DNA of 64,000 nt from Arthrobacter crusticola (GTDB lineage Bacteria > Actinomycetota > Actinomycetes > Actinomycetales > Micrococcaceae): assembly GCF_004357995.1 (NCBI RefSeq), contig NZ_SMTK01000003.1, positions 434,001 to 498,000 of the forward strand. Direction: 5' to 3'. Within the stretch, counting starts at the first letter, position 1. Each line of letters starts with the position of its first letter. Position numbers and translations under genes: made by a program. Under the pieces are notes generated by a model. The model saw only the letters and a program-made list of their open reading frames with translations, did not search any database and was not told where the DNA came from. Of the stretch, positions 63,238-64,000 are shown in pieces.

Positions 63238-64000
63238 GTGCACAGACACTTCAACGGAGCCAAGACCGCGCTGTTGTTCGGCTCGCTCATGGGACTGTTC
63301 CTGCTCTTCGGGGCGGCTCTCGCGGGCGCCACCCGGAACTCCTCGTTCCTGCTGATCTTCGCCCTTCTCGGCGTCGGGTCCGTCGCCTACAGCTACTGGA
63401 ACAGCGACAAACTGGCGATCCGCAGCATGCGGGCGGTCGAGGTGAGCGAGCAGCAGGCGCCGGCGATGTACCGGATCGTACGCGAGCTCAGCGCGCAGGC
63501 GAACCAGCCCATGCCGCGGCTCTACATCTCACCGACGCTCGCGCCCAACGCCTTCGCCACCGGCAGGAATCCGCAGAATGCCGCGGTGTGCTGCACCCAG
63601 GGCATCCTGCAGCTGCTCAATGAGCGTGAGCTGCGCGGGGTGCTCGGGCACGAGCTCATGCACGTGTACAACCGGGACATCCTCACCGGCTCCCTCGCCG
63701 CCGCCGTCGCCGGGGTGATCACCTCGCTGGCGCAGTTGTTCGCCTTCACCGGTTTGATGGGCGGGAACCGCAACTCCGGGGGCAACCCGATCGCCGCGCT
63801 GCTGCTGGTATTCCTCGCCCCGATGGCGGCGGGGCTGATCCAGATGGCGATCGGCCGGACCCGCGAGTATGACGCCGACGAGGACGGCGCGCGCCTGACC
63901 GGCGACCCGCTGGCGCTGGCCTCGGCGCTGCGCAAGCTGGAGACGGGAACGCAGCGGGCACCGCTACCGCAGGACCAGCGCCTGGTCAACACGTCACACC
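63238..64000 (+). CDS. htpX: HtpX membrane zinc metalloprotease (M48), cut off by the window edge
   Basis: 254 residues are present, from a GTG with AAGGAG ten bases upstream; about 35 more are expected. Two N-terminal helices ([38 protein letters not shown]) are followed by the zinc site [11 protein letters not shown] (HExxH) and the third ligand in [17 protein letters not shown]. Two further helices ([20 protein letters not shown] and [23 protein letters not shown]) lie between. It degrades misfolded membrane proteins in the cytoplasmic membrane. Confidence 0.94.
   Translation, partial: MHRHFNGAKTALLFGSLMGLFLLFGAALAGATRNSSFLLIFALLGVGSVAYSYWNSDKLAIRSMRAVEVSEQQAPAMYRIVRELSAQANQPMPRLYISPTLAPNAFATGRNPQNAAVCCTQGILQLLNERELRGVLGHELMHVYNRDILTGSLAAAVAGVITSLAQLFAFTGLMGGNRNSGGNPIAALLLVFLAPMAAGLIQMAIGRTREYDADEDGARLTGDPLALASALRKLETGTQRAPLPQDQRLVNTSH

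Overview
The window is chromosomal DNA from a high-G+C actinobacterium, most plausibly a member of the Micrococcaceae (Arthrobacter and relatives). The evidence is a mycothiol-dependent formaldehyde dehydrogenase gene, a menaquinone rather than ubiquinone pathway that includes a MenJ-type reductase, SARP/AfsR-type regulation, a Micrococcus/Arthrobacter-style putrescine oxidase, frequent GTG/TTG starts and G/C-ending codons. The genus assignment is inference. I saw no rRNA, tRNA, CRISPR array, insertion sequence or prophage, so this looks like ordinary core/accessory chromosome.

Layout. 0-9 kb: the start of a small multidrug resistance (Gdx-type) exporter under a guanidine-III riboswitch, a RidA-like protein, the mscR/metallo-hydrolase formaldehyde pair, a SARP-NTPase regulator, a methyltransferase, and a secreted-protein gene broken by an amber codon. 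9-18 kb: menaquinone biosynthesis (menD, menF, menG, menJ and a polyprenyl diphosphate synthase) with an amino-acid ABC importer between menD and menF. 18-20.9 kb: an HtrA-like lipoprotein protease, a small hypothetical protein, HIT and SMI1/KNR4 proteins. 21-25.5 kb: a translationally coupled operon of response-regulator PP2C phosphatase, a BcsA-like membrane glycosyltransferase, a STAS antagonist, an RsbW-like kinase and a TRIC-family channel. 25.5-35 kb: a low-complexity secreted protein, then putrescine/GABA catabolism (PucR and TetR regulators, aminobutyraldehyde dehydrogenase, GABA transaminase, putrescine oxidase, permease) with REP-like repeats in the middle. 35-42 kb: glycosyltransferase, debranching-type glycosidase, universal stress protein, RarD-like transporter, FprA-type reductase. 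42-49 kb: a GAF regulator with an aldehyde dehydrogenase/DUF779 pair, and PntAB. 49.5-57 kb: TetR plus agmatine deiminase and amidase, an aldo/keto reductase, TetR plus an MMPL exporter. 57-64 kb: an APC permease, catalase with its Fur-family regulator, a lipase-like hydrolase, an MFS transporter and a truncated HtpX protease gene.

How the genes fit together. Two loci form one nitrogen-scavenging route: agmatine to N-carbamoylputrescine (AguA), probably on to putrescine (amidase, inferred), then putrescine to 4-aminobutanal (Puo), GABA (PatD) and succinate semialdehyde (GabT). The succinate-semialdehyde dehydrogenase is not in the window. Formaldehyde, acetaldehyde and peroxide detoxification are also represented. 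The most distinctive assembly is the partner-switching module wrapped around a cellulose-synthase-like enzyme that lacks a PilZ domain and carries an unusual helical insertion. The best regulatory find is the guanidine-III riboswitch at the left edge.
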